A DNA stretch of 64,000 nucleotides from JACCSI01 sp963815285 (GCA_963815285.1 CAWFGB010000004.1:248001-312000); one strand, 5' to 3'; counted from the stretch's first letter, positions 1-10,464 are shown. A program made the numbers and translations. The notes: a model not told the origin generated them from the sequence alone.

Positions 1-607
1 ACGTGGTGTCATACCTGCGCGTGGCCGGATCGAATCCCTGTGCCAGGTTGGTCGCGTGGCAGTTGAAGCAGTTGACGTTCCAGATTTGGCGCAGCCCGTG
101 CGCGCCGTCCGGAATCGGCGTAATTTCCTTCCAGTCAATCCAGCGCCGGGTTTCGACGTGCCAGAAGGCGGGCAGCACGTACATGCGCCCGTCGGGGAGC
201 CTGGAGAGATAGCCCTGAAACCGCTTGAACCCGAGCGTGTAGTCGACCGAAAAGGTCTCGGCCTCTCCCGTTCCAAATCTCACCTTGATGAACGGCTGGC
301 CGTTGGCGCGGCCGACCTCGAATGCACGGCCGTGCGCCGCGAAGCGAGTGCCATTGGTGAAGTCGCCCAGGACGACGGCGTCAGCAATCGGCTGCGTCAT
401 GCGGATGTGCAGCGACCGCTCCCATTGGTCGTAGTCTGCCTGGTGGCAGCGCGCACACGCCTTGGAGCCGAGGTAGTCCACGGGCGCCGTGTGTGACACG
501 GGCGCACCGTCGGCCGGCCGTGCAGGCTGGCCCAGCACCACCGCACGCACGGAGAATGTCAGGAGAAACAGCGCCAGCGCCGTGAAGAGAAGCTTGTTAC
601 CCGACAT
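1..607 (-). CDS. Multihaem cytochrome c family protein (5' part, runs off the left edge)
   Basis: Reading the minus strand from ATG at 607 gives 202 codons open to the window edge. Residues 1-22 form a hydrophobic export signal. Two covalent-haem motifs follow: CARCH at residues 51-55, in a context (CHQADYDQWERSLH) typical of cytochrome c554/NapC-like multihaem proteins, and CFNCH at 180-184. The spacing and the stretch between them fit a periplasmic multihaem electron-transfer protein, often fused to TPR repeats further on; that part is outside the window. No good Shine-Dalgarno precedes this ATG, so the start is tentative. A terminator-like hairpin lies in the leader at 650-676, suggesting attenuation. 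Confidence 0.8.
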   Translation of the reverse strand, partial: MSGNKLLFTALALFLLTFSVRAVVLGQPARPADGAPVSHTAPVDYLGSKACARCHQADYDQWERSLHIRMTQPIADAVVLGDFTNGTRFAAHGRAFEVGRANGQPFIKVRFGTGEAETFSVDYTLGFKRFQGYLSRLPDGRMYVLPAFWHVETRRWIDWKEITPIPDGAHGLRQIWNVNCFNCHATNLAQGFDPATRRYDTT

Positions 608-649
608 TCGCCCGATGTCCAGCGGTCTGGTCCAGTCGGTGGATACTAA

Positions 650-676
650 AACAAAAAGGGGAGCCGTCAGCTCCCC
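650..676 (-). terminator. Hairpin plus T-tract in the cytochrome leader
   Basis: On the minus strand a perfect 7-bp stem GGGGAGC/GCTCCCC (658-664 with 670-676, 5-nt loop) is followed by TTTTTGTT. It lies 43 nt before the cytochrome start codon and downstream of the structured region at 700-830. It therefore looks like an intrinsic terminator acting as an attenuator rather than the end of another gene. Confidence 0.6.
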
Positions 677-699
677 TTCTCCAAATCCGGCGAGGGATC

Positions 700-835
700 C
701 TCCATCCCGCGCCAGTAAGTCCGCCATCGCCCTTGGGCTGCAACGGACGCCACGAGCCGTGCCTAGTCAGCCGGGCTCGAAAGAATAACTCCTGTGGGTG
801 CTTGCTTATAGAGCAAGCGCTGTGCCGGGCCGTGC
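700..835 (-). promoter_or_regulatory. Candidate structured leader RNA, copy 1 of a shared motif
   Basis: The 338 bases between the cytochrome gene and kynU hold no gene. On the minus strand there is a hairpin GCTTGCT/AGCAAGC, then CCCACAGGAGT-N4-CTTTCG (778-798), then a hairpin closed by CGAGCC/GGCTCG, and finally the terminator at 650-676. The 21-nt core recurs at 3068-3088 with 17 of 21 bases identical. I do not recognise it as a known riboswitch class. Placement before a terminator and a cytochrome gene suggests cis-regulation, but the coding strand of the RNA is not certain. Confidence 0.3.
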
Positions 836-945
836 ATCCCCACACCTACACCCGTAAGTTCAGTATCGACAACCAGATAGCCGGTTACTGATGCTGGCGC
901 CGCGGGTTGGCCGCGGCCTGATCCATCGTTCCGAAGCGCGCCGTT

Positions 946-2127
946 TCAAACCGTTGGATTGTGACGCAAATCATGAAGGACCTGGACCAGATGGCTCGCG
1001 GCCGAGTGCAACTGAGCATCGGACAAGTAGGGCGCTGGCCCCAAGCGGAGCACTGCACCTCGCGCATCGACCAAGACGTTTCTCGCGCGCAGTGCCCGTA
1101 CGACCTCGGCGGCGTGCGGTGTGTGAATGGCGAGGAATCCCGCGCGACGATCCCGAGAGACTTCCACGATGGCGGCGACCGACGGATTGATGTCACGCGC
1201 ACGGAGGCCTTCCTCGAGAATCGCAACCTGACGACGGCTGATCTCGCGCAGCCGAGTGGGCGTCAACTGTAGGTTTTGATGAAAGGCAAACACCGCGGCC
1301 GCGCGATAGTGAGCGGTCGGGTCGTAGGTCGCGCCCGCGAAGCGGGCCGCACCTGATCCATATCGAACCTCACCAGGCGTCCTCGCCTCGGCTAGTTCGG
1401 CAAACTCGCTGAACCATCCGGTCAGAATCGGGCGCAGCTGGCACCCCGGTGGAATGCGGAGGAAGCAGTTGCCCTCGCCAAGCTGGCAGTACTTGTAGCC
1501 GCCTCCAGTGATGAACGCACGCTCGACTCCGCCGGCGCGAACATCGAAGGGCACGACATTCAGATGATGGTAGGCATCGACCAGCAACTCCGCTCCGCGC
1601 CGCGCGCAAACCTCGGCGACCGCCGAGAGGTTGGGGACGATTTCTGCGGTTTCGTACAGGACTGACGACACCAGGACGCAGGCGACGCGATCATCGACGT
1701 GCCGCGAGAGCCGTTCCGCAAGCGTGTCCGCGGGCCGCGCCGGGACTTTGACCACCTCGATTCCGGCCTCGCCCAGTCGATCGAGCTGGCGCCTGATCGT
1801 GTGAAACTCGCCGTCGGTAGTGATGAGCGTTTGGCGAGAACCACGAGCGCCAATCAGCGCAGACAACAGGCGCACGACCAGTTCGTGCGTGTTCTGGCCG
1901 AGTGCGATGTCGCCATCCGCATCATTGAGGAGCCGTCGCCACCCGGCGGAGACCTCATCGGCGACCGCCGCTGCCCGCTCCCACTTGTCGTCCACGAGGG
2001 CGGCGGCATCGAGCCACGCGCGCTGCTGCGCATCAAACGAGACGTCCGGCCAGGCCTGGTGCGAGTGGCCGGTCAACAGCGTCCGCTCCGTGACCCGGAA
2101 GCGGGAGTAGTGTGGCGCAAGATCCAC
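946..2127 (-). CDS. kynU: Kynureninase-like PLP enzyme (class V aminotransferase fold)
   Basis: Predicted to split kynurenine (or 3-hydroxykynurenine) to anthranilate plus alanine, a cytosolic PLP reaction of tryptophan breakdown. The class V core is visible: the segment LLVDAYHHLNVVPFD carries the cofactor-binding Asp, and GGGYKYCQLGEG carries the likely Schiff-base Lys. The frame is open upstream to a GTG at 2205, but that start would overlap the divergent kynA. I chose GTG at 2127 because TATAGT sits 7 nt upstream of it, matching the leaderless pattern seen elsewhere here; this gives 393 residues. The divergent neighbour, tryptophan 2,3-dioxygenase, supports the pathway assignment. Exact substrate is inferred. 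Confidence 0.75.
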   Translation of the reverse strand: MDLAPHYSRFRVTERTLLTGHSHQAWPDVSFDAQQRAWLDAAALVDDKWERAAAVADEVSAGWRRLLNDADGDIALGQNTHELVVRLLSALIGARGSRQTLITTDGEFHTIRRQLDRLGEAGIEVVKVPARPADTLAERLSRHVDDRVACVLVSSVLYETAEIVPNLSAVAEVCARRGAELLVDAYHHLNVVPFDVRAGGVERAFITGGGYKYCQLGEGNCFLRIPPGCQLRPILTGWFSEFAELAEARTPGEVRYGSGAARFAGATYDPTAHYRAAAVFAFHQNLQLTPTRLREISRRQVAILEEGLRARDINPSVAAIVEVSRDRRAGFLAIHTPHAAEVVRALRARNVLVDARGAVLRLGPAPYLSDAQLHSAASHLVQVLHDLRHNPTV

Positions 2128-2188
2128 AAGCGCCACTATACGGGACTCGGACACCGGCGAGGCGACGAGTCCGGAGTAATCTGGAGCC
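2128..2188. promoter_or_regulatory. Divergent kynU/kynA promoter region with two -10 boxes
   Basis: Sixty-one bases separate the two proposed GTG starts. TAATCT at 2177-2182 lies 6 nt before the kynA start. On the other strand TATAGT (2135-2140) lies 7 nt before the kynU start. No convincing -35 element was found. The spacing places both transcription starts at or next to the start codons. Confidence 0.5.
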
Positions 2189-2977
2189 GTGGACCCTGCA
2201 CTCACCTACAGCAGCTACCTCCGTGTCGACGATCTGCTCGACCTCCAGCAGCCGCGCTCCGAAGGCCCCGAACATGACGAGATGCTCTTCATCGTCATTC
2301 ACCAGGTCTACGAGCTGTGGTTCAAGGAAATCCTCCACGAGATCGATCGCGTCAAGCAGTTGCTCGCCGGCGACGAGGCTCATCGCGCACAGCACACCCT
2401 CAAGCGCATCCTGACGATTCTCAAGGTCCTGGTCGCGCAGCTCGACATCCTCGAAACCATGACCCCGCTCGAGTTCATGTCGTTTCGCGCGCGGCTCGAG
2501 GCGGCGAGCGGATTTCAGTCCGATCAGTTTCGCCAGCTGGAGTTCGCGCTCGGCCGAAAGTCGCGCCACGCCATCGAACGGTTTGCGCCCGGCAGCCGTG
2601 CCCACGCGGCGCTCGAGCGGCGATTCGCTGAGCCAACGCTCTGGGATGCCTTCCTTGGCTATCTCGTGCGCGAGGGCTACGCCGTGCCGCCCAGCGCGCT
2701 GACGCGCGATGTCACGACGCCGGTCCAGGCTTCGGAAGACCTGCAGCAGGTCCTCATCGACCTTTATCGCAGGGATCCGAAGAACTCGGAGATCTGTGAA
2801 CGTCTCGTTGATCTCGATGAGGGCGTTCAGGAATGGCGCTATCGACACGTGAAGATGGTCGAACGGACCATCGGAGTGAAGATGGGCACCGGCGGATCAG
2901 CCGGCGCCGCCTACCTCCGCAGCACCGTCGGCGAGCCGCTGTTCCCGGATCTCTGGGAGATTCGCTCGCGTCTGTAG
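2189..2977 (+). CDS. kynA: Tryptophan 2,3-dioxygenase
   Basis: Haem enzyme that opens the indole ring of L-tryptophan to N-formylkynurenine, the first step of the kynurenine pathway. The 262 residues match the bacterial family in length. Landmarks are LTYSSYL near the N-terminus, HQVYELWFKEIL around residue 38 (active-site His), the proximal haem His in WRYRHVKMVERTIG (His220), and the substrate loop TGGSAG. The start is GTG, fixed by the family N-terminus and by TAATCT 6 nt upstream. It is divergent from kynU. No kynurenine formamidase gene lies in the window. Confidence 0.95.
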   Translation: MDPALTYSSYLRVDDLLDLQQPRSEGPEHDEMLFIVIHQVYELWFKEILHEIDRVKQLLAGDEAHRAQHTLKRILTILKVLVAQLDILETMTPLEFMSFRARLEAASGFQSDQFRQLEFALGRKSRHAIERFAPGSRAHAALERRFAEPTLWDAFLGYLVREGYAVPPSALTRDVTTPVQASEDLQQVLIDLYRRDPKNSEICERLVDLDEGVQEWRYRHVKMVERTIGVKMGTGGSAGAAYLRSTVGEPLFPDLWEIRSRL

Positions 2978-2992
2978 AGGCGCCACCGCGCC

Positions 2993-3020
2993 ATCTGTGT
3001 AATCTGTGTAATCTGTGGCT
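2993..3020 (+). repeat. Dispersed TAATCTGTG repeat, copy 1
   Basis: ATCTGTGTAATCTGTG units just after kynA. Related copies are at 27688-27718, 27897-27920 and 55217-55256. Here a short open frame starting at the GTG of the repeat ends after 14 codons and is not convincing as a gene. Confidence 0.6.
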
Positions 3021-3056
3021 AAAAAAGCGGGAGGGGCCGGCGCAGCCCACTCCCGC
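3021..3056 (-). terminator. Intrinsic terminator for the TonB receptor transcript
   Basis: On the minus strand GCGGGAG (3050-3056) pairs with CTCCCGC (3027-3033), extended by an inner GGGC/GCCC stem, and is followed by six T residues. It lies about 300 bases past the stop of the minus-strand receptor gene and converges with kynA. Confidence 0.7.
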
Positions 3057-3059
3057 TAA

Positions 3060-3108
3060 CAGACTCCCCCACAGGAGTCCAGCTTTCGGCGGATAGGGGC
3101 AAGGCCTA
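3060..3108. other. Candidate structured RNA, copy 2 of the shared motif
   Basis: On the plus strand GACTCC/GGAGTC form a hairpin around CCCACA, giving CCCACAGGAGT-N4-CTTTCG (3068-3088), followed by a hairpin closed by GGCGG/CCGCC. The core matches the element at 778-798 on the opposite strand. On the minus strand the element runs straight into the T6 terminator at 3021-3056. No plus-strand gene follows. Function unknown. The rest of the gap to 3354 shows only G+C-rich low-complexity sequence. Confidence 0.3.
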
Positions 3109-3354
3109 GCCGCCAGAGATTACTAGACTATCGAAGTCCGAGCCGCACCATCCAGGGGCGGCTGACATCACCACCGACCTAAACGCCAGGAAGTGGGGGT
3201 GAATCTACAGGAAAAGGGGATGACAGATCAAGACAATGTGTGACAAACGTCTGAACTGCCGTAAGGCGCTCGGGAGCCCCTCGGGCGGGCCGGGCGAGAG
3301 GGAGAGGGAGACGGCCACCGCCGCCTCCCTCCTCGTCCTACCTGCTTAACCTGC

Positions 3355-6211
3355 CTACCAGAGCAGACGGAAACCAACCCGCGCCGTGAACGGCGCCAGG
3401 ATATTCGCCGGCCGCTGGAATCCCGCACCTGTGGCGCGGCTGATCGTCTCAGACGCGTGACTATTCGCGATGTTGAACAGATCGAGGAACAACCGGGTGC
3501 GGAGCCGATCGGTGAAGCTCACCGTCTTCTCGAATCGGGTGTCGAACACCCAGATGTTGTCTTCGCGATTTGCGTCCGCCGCCTCCATGTACACCAACGT
3601 GCCCGTGCCCGTGACGCCGGTTGGGAACGAGATCGTGTTGGTGCGCGCGTAGTTCACACCGGATTGATGCCGGAGGACCGGCGAGATGCGAATGCCGAAG
3701 GGTGCGTCGTGACGATCCGCTCGCCTTGAAGTTCCAGACCGTTCGATCCTGGACGCCGGGCTGGTTCGGGTTCTGCGGGTATCCCTCAGGAAAATCCGTC
3801 AGCCAGGTGTAAGCGCCGCCAATCGAGGCCGACCACCCGCCCCCGTAGCGTTTGCTCACCGACGTTTCGAAGGTCTTGTAGCGGGCATACTGCGGCAGGT
3901 TCATCACCACCTGCGTCGTCGGGAACCGTGTTGCCGCATTCGCCGACGGGAGGCCGACATAGTTCAGGGTCTGGTCGTCGGATGTGCCGCGGATACCGTC
4001 GACGCCGATGTCCACGAAGTTGAAGGGCACGCCGAACTCCTCATACACATCGAAACCCCGGGTGGGAATGTAGCGTGCGATGAGATCATCCTCGGTTTTG
4101 TAGACGAAGCCCGTGCGCACTCCAAGAGTCGGACTGAGCTGCCGCTCGAGCCAGACCGCTGCTTCGTGCGAGTACGGCGCCTTGATATCTGGATCGAGCT
4201 GAATGGCGCCTTCGAGCGCCGCCGTCTGCAACGCCGTCTGCTCACCCGCCTGCCACCGCCGATCGAGATTGAGATCGGTCCAGCCATAGGTCGCCGACTT
4301 CGTGCCGGTGTTCGGGTTGGCATCGCTGGCGATCCCGACCCCGGGATTGTGCCAATACAACCCGTAGTTGCCTTTGATCACGGTACGTCCGTCGCCGACC
4401 AGGTCGAAGACGACGCCGATGCGGGGCGCGAAGACATTCCAGGTGAAGAGGTCGGTCTCAGCAAAGGTTTTCGACTCGAGTGTCACGAGCCCGACGGTGG
4501 CGCCAAGCTGGTTCTGCTCCGGCAGCCAGCCCTGATACCGATCCCAGCGAACGCCGCCGTTCATCGTCAGCCGCCCGACCGTCCACGTGTCGTTGATGAA
4601 CACTGACGTGGAATCGAGCGCGTTGCGCGTCGTGAGGTGGCCTTCGTCGTTGTCTTTCAGCCCACCCACCTGTGTCGCCGTGGGAACGCGGAAGATGACC
4701 TGGTTCGACGCCCCGTTGTTGTAGACGTGCTCGATATCGCCGCCCACGCCCTGCAGCACGCCAAACCACTGCTGCTCCTTCAGCATCTCGGCGCCGAATT
4801 TGACCGTGTGGCTGCCTCGGGAGGTGTCTACGAAGTACGTCGCCGCACCCGTGAGCTGTTTGCGATCGCGATCGTTCTGATTCTTCTGGTGAGAGCCAAG
4901 GATCTGCAGGGTGCCGGAATCGCGCCAGAAGTAGGGGTCGGTGCCGTTGGTGATCTGCGGGAAGTAGTAGCCGAAGTCGCCGTAACGCGCTTCCACGTAG
5001 AGATTCTCGCTGACGGTGCCGTTCCACTCGGCCTTGTAGACCCAGCTGCCAGAATCCTGCCGGTTGGTCGGACCTTCATCGATATAGGTGTAGGTGCCGA
5101 ACGGGAGGCGATTGGGCTGGATCTTCTGGCCCCACTGGTAATAGCCGATGAACTTGTGGTTCTGGTTCATCTGATAGGTGCCCTTGCCGACGGCGTTCCA
5201 CAGCTTGGTGTCGAAGGTCTTGTCGAACTGAAAATTCGGCTGCTGAACGGCGTTGAACTGCTGGCGATACGTGCCGAACCACCAGACCTTGTCGCGCATA
5301 ATAGGACCGCCAACGTTGATCGCGGTGTCGTAGTAGCGATCGATCTCGTTGCCGTGCTCCCGAATCGGGTTGCTGTTGAATGCCGTCGACGCCGTGTATT
5401 CGTCCGGGATGTTGGAGCCCTGCAGCGAGTTGTTGTACCAATCGAGGTAGTACTCGCCAGAGAAGGCGTTGCCGCCTGACTTGGCGATGAACTGCGACTG
5501 GACACCGGGGTTGGGCATTTCCGCCGACTGACCCGACGTGCCAAGGAACACTTCCTCGAGCGACGAGTAATCGAAATAGAAGCCGGCGCCGCCGGTGCCT
5601 TCCGTGGTGTTGATGCCTTCAATCAACACGCGGACTTGCCCTTCCTGGCCGTAGGCGCGGTAATCAGTTTGTGTGCCTGCGCGGTTACCGCCGACGTCGA
5701 TGCGCCCCATCTGCACGGCCGGCGTGACCGCCAGGAGCGACCACATGTCGCGGCCATTGGGGATCGACTGCAGTTGCTCGAGCTTGAAGTTCTGCACGAC
5801 CCGCGTCGCCGTGGTGTCAATCACCGGCGAATCGCCGGTGACCGTTACGGTCTCCTGCAATGTCGCCAGCGCGAGCTCGACGTTGACTGTGGCGGTGAAG
5901 CCGAGAGATATCTGGATGCCCTCGCGCTTGACGTTGGTGAACCCCGAGAGCTCGTAGGTGAGCTCATAGGTCCCCGGCGGCACCGCCGGGAAACGATAAT
6001 TGCCAGTGTCCGACGTGACCGCCGTTTGCTGGCCGATCAACGCCGGGCTCGTGGCCGTCACGGTCACGCCAGGCAGCACTGCGCCCTGCGCGTCGGTGAC
6101 GCGCCCTTGGATAGTTCCGGTCGAACTCGCCCCGCCACCCTGCGCCGCAGCAGACGTGACGAACACGAGCATCGACGCCAGAGTCAACAGACCCGTCGTC
6201 CAACGCCTCAT
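3355..6211 (-). pseudogene. TonB-dependent receptor, Oar-like, disrupted by one extra base
   Basis: Outer-membrane receptor for TonB-driven uptake, substrate unknown. After a signal peptide ending AAAQG come a carboxypeptidase-regulatory/CNA-B-like domain (TIQGRVTDAQGAVLPGVTV), a plug domain (residues ~110-250) and a long beta-barrel. The main frame is lost near base 3711: it reads KASGSSRRTL, whereas removing one base restores KASGSYDAPFGIRISP and joins the proper C-terminal barrel, which ends in a terminal aromatic (FRLLW). The span of 2,857 bases is a multiple of three plus one. An SD (GGAGG) precedes the ATG. The next gene is a close paralogue. A sequencing or assembly error is as likely as real decay. 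Confidence 0.85.
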
Positions 6212-6491
6212 ATCAGTCCTCCAATGTGGGCCGACGGCACACCGCCGTCGTTGTTCAACGCAAACGGACAGTACGGACGAGGAATTGTTCAGGAGGGACT
6301 TGCGAACCGCGCGCCGACGACTTCAGTGCTGACTTGCCCGCCGAAACACACCTCGTCGTCCTCGGCTATCCATCGCTGAGTTTCGGCTGTGATGATTAGC
6401 AGAGGATGGGGATCGACGCTATCAAATCATGGGGCGAGATGCCAGCTGAGGCGAGTGGGATGACCCACCCGCCTCGCCAGCCCTGGCTGCG
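6212..6491. other. Intergenic gap between the two receptors
   Basis: 280 bases without a supported gene. It contains the SD of the downstream receptor (GGAGGACTGAT before ATG at 6211). I saw no clear -10/-35 pair or terminator. Confidence 0.5.
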
Positions 6492-9327
6492 CTAGAACGT
6501 CAACCGGACGCCGAGTCTCGCCGTGCGCGGCGAGAGAATCGCCGTCGGCCGCAGGAACGACGTTCCAGTCGTGATCGTCCGCGTTTCCACGGCGTTGCTG
6601 TTCGTGATGTTGAACAGATCGAAGAGTCCACGTATCCGCACGCCGCGGCCGAGCGTGAAACTCTTGTCGACACGGACGTCGAACACCGTGATGTTGTCGT
6701 GACGGCGGCCGTCGCGCGCTTCCGCATCGATCGTGCCGCTGAAGATACCGCCGGCCGCCGTGGCCGCAGCAGCCCCGACGGAAATGGTGCGCGCAAAGTT
6801 CGCGCCGGCCTGATGACGAATGAGCGGGGAGATCCGAATGCCCCAAAGCGCTTCGTAAGTTCCCGACAACTTGAAGTCCCAACGCGTCGTATCAGCAAAT
6901 TCCGTGGCGTTGGGGTTGTTCACTTGGAAGAACTCATGCGACCAGGTGTGGCTGCCGCCCGCCTGCATCGACCACCGGTTGCTCAGCCGCTTGCTCATCG
7001 AGGCCTCGACGGTTTTGTAGCGCGATTCGTTGTCGAGGTTCATCACCAGGCTATTCACGGGGAACTGCGAGGCGAGCGCAGAGGGCACCGCATACAGCGT
7101 CAGGATGTTGTCATCACTCGTCCCAGTCACGCCGTCAACGCCGATATCCCGGAACGGATACGCCAGCGTGTACGCCGAGGCCGGACGACCGGGAATGAAC
7201 GAGTCAATGAGATCGTCTTCCGTCTTGTAGACGAAGCCCAGGCGCGCGCCGAGGCTCGGCGAGATCTGGCGTTCCAGATAGAGCGTCGCATCATGTGAGA
7301 AGGGCTGCGTCACGTCTTGGTCGAGTTGCACTGTACCGGCGAGGCTTGTCGCCGTCGGGAGGCCGACTTCCTCGCCCAACTGGTAGCGCCGATCGGCGTT
7401 GCGATCGGCCCACGTGTAGGTGACGCTCTTGTTGTTCTGGTTCGGGTTCGCCTGCGCGCTGACACCCGGGCCCGGATTGTGCCAGAAGAGACCGTAACTG
7501 GCCTTGATCACCGTGCGGCCGTCACCGGCAATGTCGTAGGTGATCCCGGCACGCGGCCCGATCGAGTTCCAGGTGTAGAACGTGCGCTCTTCGAAGGTCT
7601 GCGCCGGCACGCTCACCGGGCCGATCGCAAAAGCTATTTGATCCTGCTGCGGCATCCAGCCGCGATAACGATCCCAACGGGCACCGAGGTTGAGCGTCAC
7701 CCGTCCCAACGCCCAAGTGTCGTTGACGAAGAGGTCCTGCTGATCGAGCTTGTTGACTACCAGCAAGTCGCCATCGTCGCTCGCCTTCAGCCCCTTGATG
7801 GACAAAGCGGTGGGTATGCCAAACACGGCCTGTACTCGAGATGCCGTTGTTGTAGATGTGTTCGATGTGGCCGCCGGCATTCTGGGTACGGCCGCCCCAC
7901 TGCGATTCGAGATACATCTCGCCGCCGAACTTGAAGGTGTGGCTGCCGCGGCTGGTGTCGAGGAAGTAGGTCGCGGCGCCGGTGAGCTGCTTGCGATCGC
8001 GGTCGTTCTGGCTTTCGGCGACGGCGCCGGTGTGAAGCGATAAACCAGTGTCGCGCCAATAGTAGTCTTCCTCGCTGTTGGCGCGACGGACGTCGTAATA
8101 CCCGAAGTCGCCGTAACGCGCCTCGACATACAGCTTGTCGCTGATTGTGCCGTTCCACTCACCCTTCCACACCCAGCTGGGCGACTCCTGACGGGTTGTT
8201 GGACCGATGTCGTCGTACGGATAGCTCTGGGACAAGCGCGTCGGCTGAATCTTCATGTTCCACTGGTAGTAGCCGACCAGCCTGTGATTCTGATTGATCT
8301 GGTAGGTCCCCTTCAGTGAGGGATTTGTGTTCCAGGTCTCGAACTCACCGCCAAAATTGAAGAGCGGCTGTTCCACCGAGTTGTACTGCTTACGCCACGA
8401 GAAGTGCCACCACGCCTTGTCGCGCTTGAAGGGGCCGCCGACGTTGACGTTGACATCGTAGTAGTTCAGTACTTCGTTGCTGCCCGGACGCAGGTTGTAG
8501 ACGTTGATCATCTCGTCCGAGAGATTCGAGCCCTGGAACGAGTTGTTGTAGCCATCCACATAGAACTCGCCAGAGATCCGGTTACCACCAGACTTGCCGA
8601 GAAACTGCGACTGCACGCCGGGAGTTGCCGCTTCGGCGCCCTGACCAGCGACACCGAGAAACACTTCCTCGAACGAGCCGTAGTCGAAGTAGAAGCCGGC
8701 GCCGCCGGTGCCCTCCGTCGTGTTGATGCCTTCAACCGACACGCGTACCTGGCCACTGAGGCCGTAGGCGGTATAACCGGTCTGGGTGCCGGCGCGATTG
8801 CCGGCCACGTCGATCCGCCCCATCACGACGCCGGGCGTCGCGGCCAGCAGCGCCCACATGTCGCGGCCGTTCGGGATCGAGTTGAGCTGTTCGAGCTTGA
8901 AGTTCTGCTGGACGCTCGTGGCCGTGGTGTCGATGATCGGCGAGTCGCCGGTGACAGTGACGGTCTCCTGCAGGTTCGCCACCGTCAAGTCCACGTTCAC
9001 ATTGGCGGTGAAGCTCAACGCGACCGACACGCCCTCGCGCTTGACACTCGTGAAGCCGGGGAGCTCGAAGGACAGTGTGTAGACGCCCGGCGGCACGGCC
9101 GGAAAACGATACGACCCGTTTTCGTTGGTGACCTGGCTCTGTGCGCCAATCATCGACGGGCTAGTGGCCGTGACGGTCACGCCCGGCAGCACGCCGCCGC
9201 TCGAATCCGCCACACGACCTTGGATGGTGCCGGTGGAACTCGCGCCGCCGCCTTGGGCAAACGCAGGTGCTGACGCGGTCGCGATGATCGCGAGCGCCGC
9301 CAGCGCACCGAATAAGACGCGCCTCAT
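6492..9327 (-). pseudogene. TonB-dependent receptor, paralogue of its neighbour, disrupted by one extra base
   Basis: Same architecture as the receptor at 3355-6211: signal peptide ending PAFAQG, regulatory-like domain (TIQGRVADSSGGVLPG), plug, then barrel ending GVRLTF. The N-terminal frame continues only to about base 7835 (HIYNNGISS), and the rest of the barrel lies in another frame starting QAVFGIPTA. One extra base within 7831-7836 explains this and aligns with NNGASNQVIFRVPTA in the paralogue. The total length of 2,836 bases is a multiple of three plus one. AGGAGG precedes the ATG. Tandem duplication is inferred from domain-by-domain similarity; the substrate is unknown. Confidence 0.85.
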
Positions 9328-9565
9328 GACTTAGATCCTCCTGAACAACCGTGGGGTGCCAAACGCTTTCAAGCGAACAGTAGAAGGGAAAAGGATACTC
9401 CATCGCGCTCGCGCGCGCAGTGCAAAACCGTCAGGGCCTCCAGTTCAGAACCAAGGGCGCCTTACCGAGTCCGAACTCCGGGATTTCAATTGAGGATCTT
9501 GGCAGTTGATAACTCGCCGCCGAGAGCGGTTTTTGGTCTGGACTGGAGGCTCGGCCGTTTTGAAC

Positions 9566-10459
9566 TTACGCGCGAGCCGGAGACAGGCGCGTGATTGCGA
9601 TTCCGCTCAGAATCAGCGCCGCGCCGAGAATCTGGGGCCGCGTGATCTGCTCGCCGAGCCAGACGGCCGCGACGATCATGGCGACAATCGGCGTGAGATT
9701 GCTGTAGATGGCCGTCCGCGAGCTGCCGATGCGTTGCACGGCGGTGTACCACACCATGTACGAGAACGCGAGCGCGAGCAGTGACGACGAGGCCATCAGC
9801 ACCCAGCTGGTGGCCGAAATGGTCTCCCAGTTCGTCCGCAGCATCGGCACCGCCGCGAACATCAGATACACCACCGTGCCGGTGGTCATCGCCAACCCGG
9901 TGATGACGAGGGGCGAGTGCCGCTTGAGGAGCGGCTGGGCAAGCACCGAGTACAGCGACCAGCACAGCATCCCGCCGAAGATGAGGGCATCGCCGGCCAG
10001 GGTCGATGTGGACAGCTCGGCACGCCGGCCGACGAGTGTGTAGATCCCGGCAAATGACAACGCCGCTCCGGCCCAGCGCACCGCAGGCAACCGGTCGTGG
10101 CCGGCAATCGACGCCATGATCGCAACGGCAACCGGCGTGCTGCCGAAGATGAGAGCGCTGTTGGCGACGCTGGTTCGGGCGATGCCCGCCAGGAACAGCA
10201 ACTGATAGAGCACCGTGCCGAGCAGACCGAGGAGGCAGACAAGGCGCCATTCGGCACCGGTCAGCGGCGGCTCGGGAGGGCGACGGCCCGCCCTGGCGCG
10301 CGCGCGCATCACGGCAATCGCCACCAGGAAGACCGCGGAGGCGAGGACCAGTCTCAGCGCGTTGAATGTCGCTTCAGGGAATTCGCGGAGGGCTAACTTG
10401 ATGACGGAGAAGTTGCTGCCCCAGATGATAACCATCAGGAGCAGCAACAGGTCGAGCAC
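9566..10459 (-). CDS. EamA/DMT family transporter
   Basis: Ten hydrophobic helices arranged as two EamA repeats (VIIWGSNFSVIKLALREFPE near the start; SYMVWYTAVQRIGSSRTAIYS in the second half) mark an inner-membrane drug/metabolite transporter; the substrate cannot be told. The open frame extends far upstream, but that extension is charged and repeat-derived. Likely starts are GTG at 10459 or ATG at 10435, in line with family N-termini. A GCCTG-word repeat lies immediately upstream. Confidence 0.85.
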   Translation of the reverse strand: MLDLLLLLMVIIWGSNFSVIKLALREFPEATFNALRLVLASAVFLVAIAVMRARARAGRRPPEPPLTGAEWRLVCLLGLLGTVLYQLLFLAGIARTSVANSALIFGSTPVAVAIMASIAGHDRLPAVRWAGAALSFAGIYTLVGRRAELSTSTLAGDALIFGGMLCWSLYSVLAQPLLKRHSPLVITGLAMTTGTVVYLMFAAVPMLRTNWETISATSWVLMASSSLLALAFSYMVWYTAVQRIGSSRTAIYSNLTPIVAMIVAAVWLGEQITRPQILGAALILSGIAITRLSPARA

Positions 10460-10464
10460 TGGCG

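Noticed and set aside
597..845. 82-codon minus frame over the cytochrome leader
   Set aside because: It runs through the terminator hairpin and structured region, lacks an SD, overlaps the cytochrome start in another frame and shows no recognisable protein features.
2128..2205. Upstream extension of kynureninase to GTG 2205
   Set aside because: It would overlap the kynA start and promoter on the other strand; the extra residues have no family match, and a better start with a -10 box exists at 2127.
3711..3711. Programmed frameshift in the TonB receptor
   Set aside because: No slippery heptamer or stimulatory structure at the site. The paralogue breaks at a different place, and hemB shows the same kind of single extra base.
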